DNA from: Methyloferula stellata AR4
Lineage (GTDB): Bacteria; Pseudomonadota; Alphaproteobacteria; Rhizobiales; Beijerinckiaceae
Assembly: GCF_000385335.1 (NCBI RefSeq)
Contig: NZ_ARWA01000001.1
Coordinates: forward strand, 3,860,001 to 3,924,000
Direction of reading: 5' to 3'
DNA: 64,000 nucleotides
Shown here: piece after piece, positions 62,434 through 64,000 of the stretch
How positions within the stretch are numbered: position 1 is the first letter of the stretch
Layout: the number at the start of each line of letters is the position of its first letter
Notes under the pieces: generated by a model
What the model saw: the letters and a program-made list of their open reading frames with translations, nothing else
Databases searched by the model: none
What the model was told of the DNA's origin: nothing
Translations under genes and position numbers: made by a program

Positions 62434-63276
62434 ATGCTGATTCGCTACGGGTATGAACTGAGTTTCGAATGTCCCGCGCCGACCTTGATGGTGTGCCTGC
62501 TCGATGCGCATGAAGACCGCGCGCATCATGTCGTCCATGATTCCGGCTTCAAGACATGGCCGGCCATTGGGTCTTCGAGCTATACGGACACATTCGGCAA
62601 TCAGGTCCGGAAATTCATGGCGCCTGCGGGTCTACTGACGATCCATCGCGATTCCATCATCAAGGACGATGGCCTGCCCGATCCGATCATCGAAGACGCG
62701 CAAGAAATGCCCCTCGATCGCGTGCCTGATAGCTATCTTATCTACCTGCTTGGCAGCCGCTATTGCGAAACCGATAAGCTGAGCCAGATTGCCTGGGATC
62801 TGTTCGGCGCGACGCCGCGTGGGTGGCGGCGGGTTCAGGCCATCTGCGATTTCGTCAATGCGCATGTGACGTTCGGCTATGAATATGCGCGTGCGACCCG
62901 CACGGCCTATGAGACCTTCGAAGAGAAGGTCGGCGTTTGCCGCGATTTCGCTCATCTCGCCGTCGCCTTCTGCCGCTGCATGAATATTCCCGCGCGCTAT
63001 GCCAACGGGTTTTTGGGCGATATCGGCGTGCCGCCTGATCCCGCGCCCATGGATTACAATGCCTGGTTCGAAGTGTTTCTGGACGGGCGCTGGTTCACCT
63101 TCGATGCCCGCCACAATCAGCCGCGCATCGGACGTATCACCGTCGCGCGCGGCCGAGATGCGACCGATATCCCGCTTGCGAGCTCGTTCGGACCGCATCG
63201 GCTCGCGCAATTCCGCGTCTGGACCGATGAGGTCGATCAGGCGACGCTCGAGGAGCTGGCGCGCCGCAGCGCGTAA
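62434..63276 (+). CDS. Transglutaminase-like family protein
   Basis: 280 residues. An N-terminal beta-rich domain (residues ~1-130, MLIRYGYELSFECPAPTLMV) is followed by a transglutaminase core: VGVCRDFAHLAVAFCRCMNI (catalytic Cys), ARYANGFLGDIG, and a late WFEVFLDGRWFTFDARHNQP. The usual His before AWFEV appears as Asn in DYNAWFEVF, a variation that also occurs in related alphaproteobacterial proteins as I recall. Cytoplasmic; substrate unknown. Confidence 0.8.
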   Translation: MLIRYGYELSFECPAPTLMVCLLDAHEDRAHHVVHDSGFKTWPAIGSSSYTDTFGNQVRKFMAPAGLLTIHRDSIIKDDGLPDPIIEDAQEMPLDRVPDSYLIYLLGSRYCETDKLSQIAWDLFGATPRGWRRVQAICDFVNAHVTFGYEYARATRTAYETFEEKVGVCRDFAHLAVAFCRCMNIPARYANGFLGDIGVPPDPAPMDYNAWFEVFLDGRWFTFDARHNQPRIGRITVARGRDATDIPLASSFGPHRLAQFRVWTDEVDQATLEELARRSA

Positions 63277-63325
63277 GCGAAAGATCTCGGCGATAAGGAT
63301 GAGAGGGAGCGGCTGAGAGACCGCG

Positions 63326-63377
63326 GATCATGCCTTCGTCGGCATGATCTCATCCGGGAAGCGTTGGCTTCCCGGGA
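63326..63377. terminator. Tandem hairpins between convergent genes
   Basis: GATCATGCC-ttcgtc-GGCATGATC is a perfect 9 bp stem, followed by ATCCGGGAAGC-gttg-GCTTCCCGGGAT with one bulge. They lie between the ends of the transglutaminase-like and YbjQ-like genes and probably end both transcripts. Confidence 0.6.
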
Positions 63378-63668
63378 TCAGGCTTGTGAGGATAACTTGA
63401 CGGCGACGGCGGTTGCCAGGATGCGCTGGCGCTTCACGCCGAACCCCTCGTCCAGGCAGGCAATGCCGTCGACCTGGTAGTTCACTTCGATGATGGCGTC
63501 AGCAAAGAGGTCCTCCGCCTTGCGGATCAGATCGGCCATGACGCCTTCCCGCCAATCGCTCTGGTGCGGCACTGATCCTTGCGCATGCCACGCAGAGGCC
63601 GCCTTGATCGTGCCGATCGAATAAAGGACCTTCCCGCCTTCGATCGTCTCTGTCGAACTGATCAGCAT
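63378..63668 (-). CDS. YbjQ/UPF0145 family protein
   Basis: 96 residues from ATG 63668 (MLISSTETIEGGKVLYSIGT). The start MLISSTETIEG, a helix with ADLIRKAEDLFADAIIEVNY, and a C-terminal ILATAVAVKL strand match the YbjQ/UPF0145 (heavy-metal-binding-like) family. Function unknown; relatives form pentameric rings. Shorter than the usual ~105 residues but with the core intact. Confidence 0.75.
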   Translation of the reverse strand: MLISSTETIEGGKVLYSIGTIKAASAWHAQGSVPHQSDWREGVMADLIRKAEDLFADAIIEVNYQVDGIACLDEGFGVKRQRILATAVAVKLSSQA

Positions 63669-63683
63669 TGTTTTGCTCCTCAA

Positions 63684-64000
63684 CCGCTCGAATTTTAGGG
63701 ATCGAAGGTTTCGCCAAACTTAATGGCCGAACCTGGGGCGCATTGTGCTGGCGCCGTGATCCTTTGACGGTTGAAGATGTCGCAGATCTTAATTGGTGAA
63801 TAAGTGCTTTCGCACACGGGGAACAGGGCTCATATTGGGGCGCGTGCGACGGCCTGTGACATTGAGCACACAGTGCCAAAATCTTTGCTGGCTGCTGCCT
63901 TGGCGATACGTGCAGCAGCTACCTCCCTCCGCGAAAACCGGGTTCTTACAAAGGATATTGTTTGGAAACGCATTCGCTCCTATTGTTTAAAGCCTCACGG
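63684..64000. other. Right-edge region without a supported gene
   Basis: The last 317 bases contain only short low-support frames with no recognisable motif. No repeat, tRNA or promoter was recognised. Confidence 0.5.

Noticed and set aside
63793-63990. Small plus-strand open frame of 65 codons at the right edge
   Set aside because: No motif, no ribosome site and codon pattern unlike neighbouring genes.
1-64000. CRISPR arrays, tRNA or rRNA genes
   Set aside because: No regularly spaced direct repeats and no tRNA-like T-loop/anticodon pattern were noticed in a read-through; a covariance-model search was not possible.

Overview
The window looks like the chromosome of a nitrogen-fixing alphaproteobacterium, most likely of the order Rhizobiales/Hyphomicrobiales and plausibly Beijerinckiaceae. 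The reasons are an Irr-type Fur protein, a NifA with the C-X11-C-X19-C-X4-C oxygen-sensing pattern typical of alphaproteobacteria, fixABCX inside a nif cluster, intergenic palindromes of the kind common in Rhizobiales, and an overall GC-rich composition. The genus is an inference. No rRNA, tRNA or CRISPR array was recognised.

Region 1 (1 to about 20.2 kb) is part of a tailed prophage cut off by the left edge. On the minus strand, in transcription order, it encodes TerL, a toxin/immunity module, portal, a second toxin/immunity module, an XkdF-like protease, major capsid, head-tail connector, gp10-like protein, tail terminator, tail tube, a gpG/gpGT chaperone pair with a TTTGGGG slippery heptamer, a short tape measure, a TIM-barrel tail protein and a DUF2460 protein. 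The two toxin modules share the N-terminal half of the toxin but carry different C-terminal nucleases: a HHIVEQ-type nuclease followed by two DUF2019 genes, and a frameshifted barnase-like RNase followed by two barstar genes. A sodium:proton antiporter sits between terL and the early/regulatory genes (DUF6362-like, GcrA-like, S24 repressor).

Region 2 (20.3 to 43.5 kb) is a nitrogen-fixation cluster, all on the minus strand. irr has an Irr-box-like site at its promoter. Three transcription units have sigma-54 -24/-12 elements with upstream NifA sites (TGT-N10-ACA): (a) fdxN-fdxN-LRV protein; (b) nifB-fdx-hesB-like-TPR-LRV-nifZ-nifZ, continuing through nifS-nifT-unknown-DegT-[2Fe-2S] ferredoxin-small protein-SIR2-like-truncated haemoglobin-unknown-hisE-like to a terminator near 28.42 kb; (c) iscA-nfu-nifV-cysE-nifW-fixABCX, ending at a terminator near 21.09 kb. 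nifA lies upstream of unit (a). The structural genes nifHDK and nifEN are not here. The cluster therefore supplies FeMo-co precursor (NifB), homocitrate (NifV), sulfur and cysteine (NifS, CysE), Fe-S carriers, electron transfer to nitrogenase (FixABCX, ferredoxins) and P-cluster/MoFe maturation (NifZ, NifW), plus several poorly characterised accessory proteins.

Region 3 (44 to 64 kb) is mostly core chromosome: a RecD-like helicase, an OsmF/YehZYXW-type osmoprotectant ABC transporter (one permease gene carries an in-frame palindromic element), a SIMPL-domain protein, a methyltransferase, comF, a glutaredoxin, a DUF1178 protein, a short run of secreted unknown proteins, ubiG, aspartokinase, ptsP, prfA, an EamA transporter remnant, a transglutaminase-like protein and a YbjQ-family protein. 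Several families of intergenic palindromic repeats are scattered through the window.
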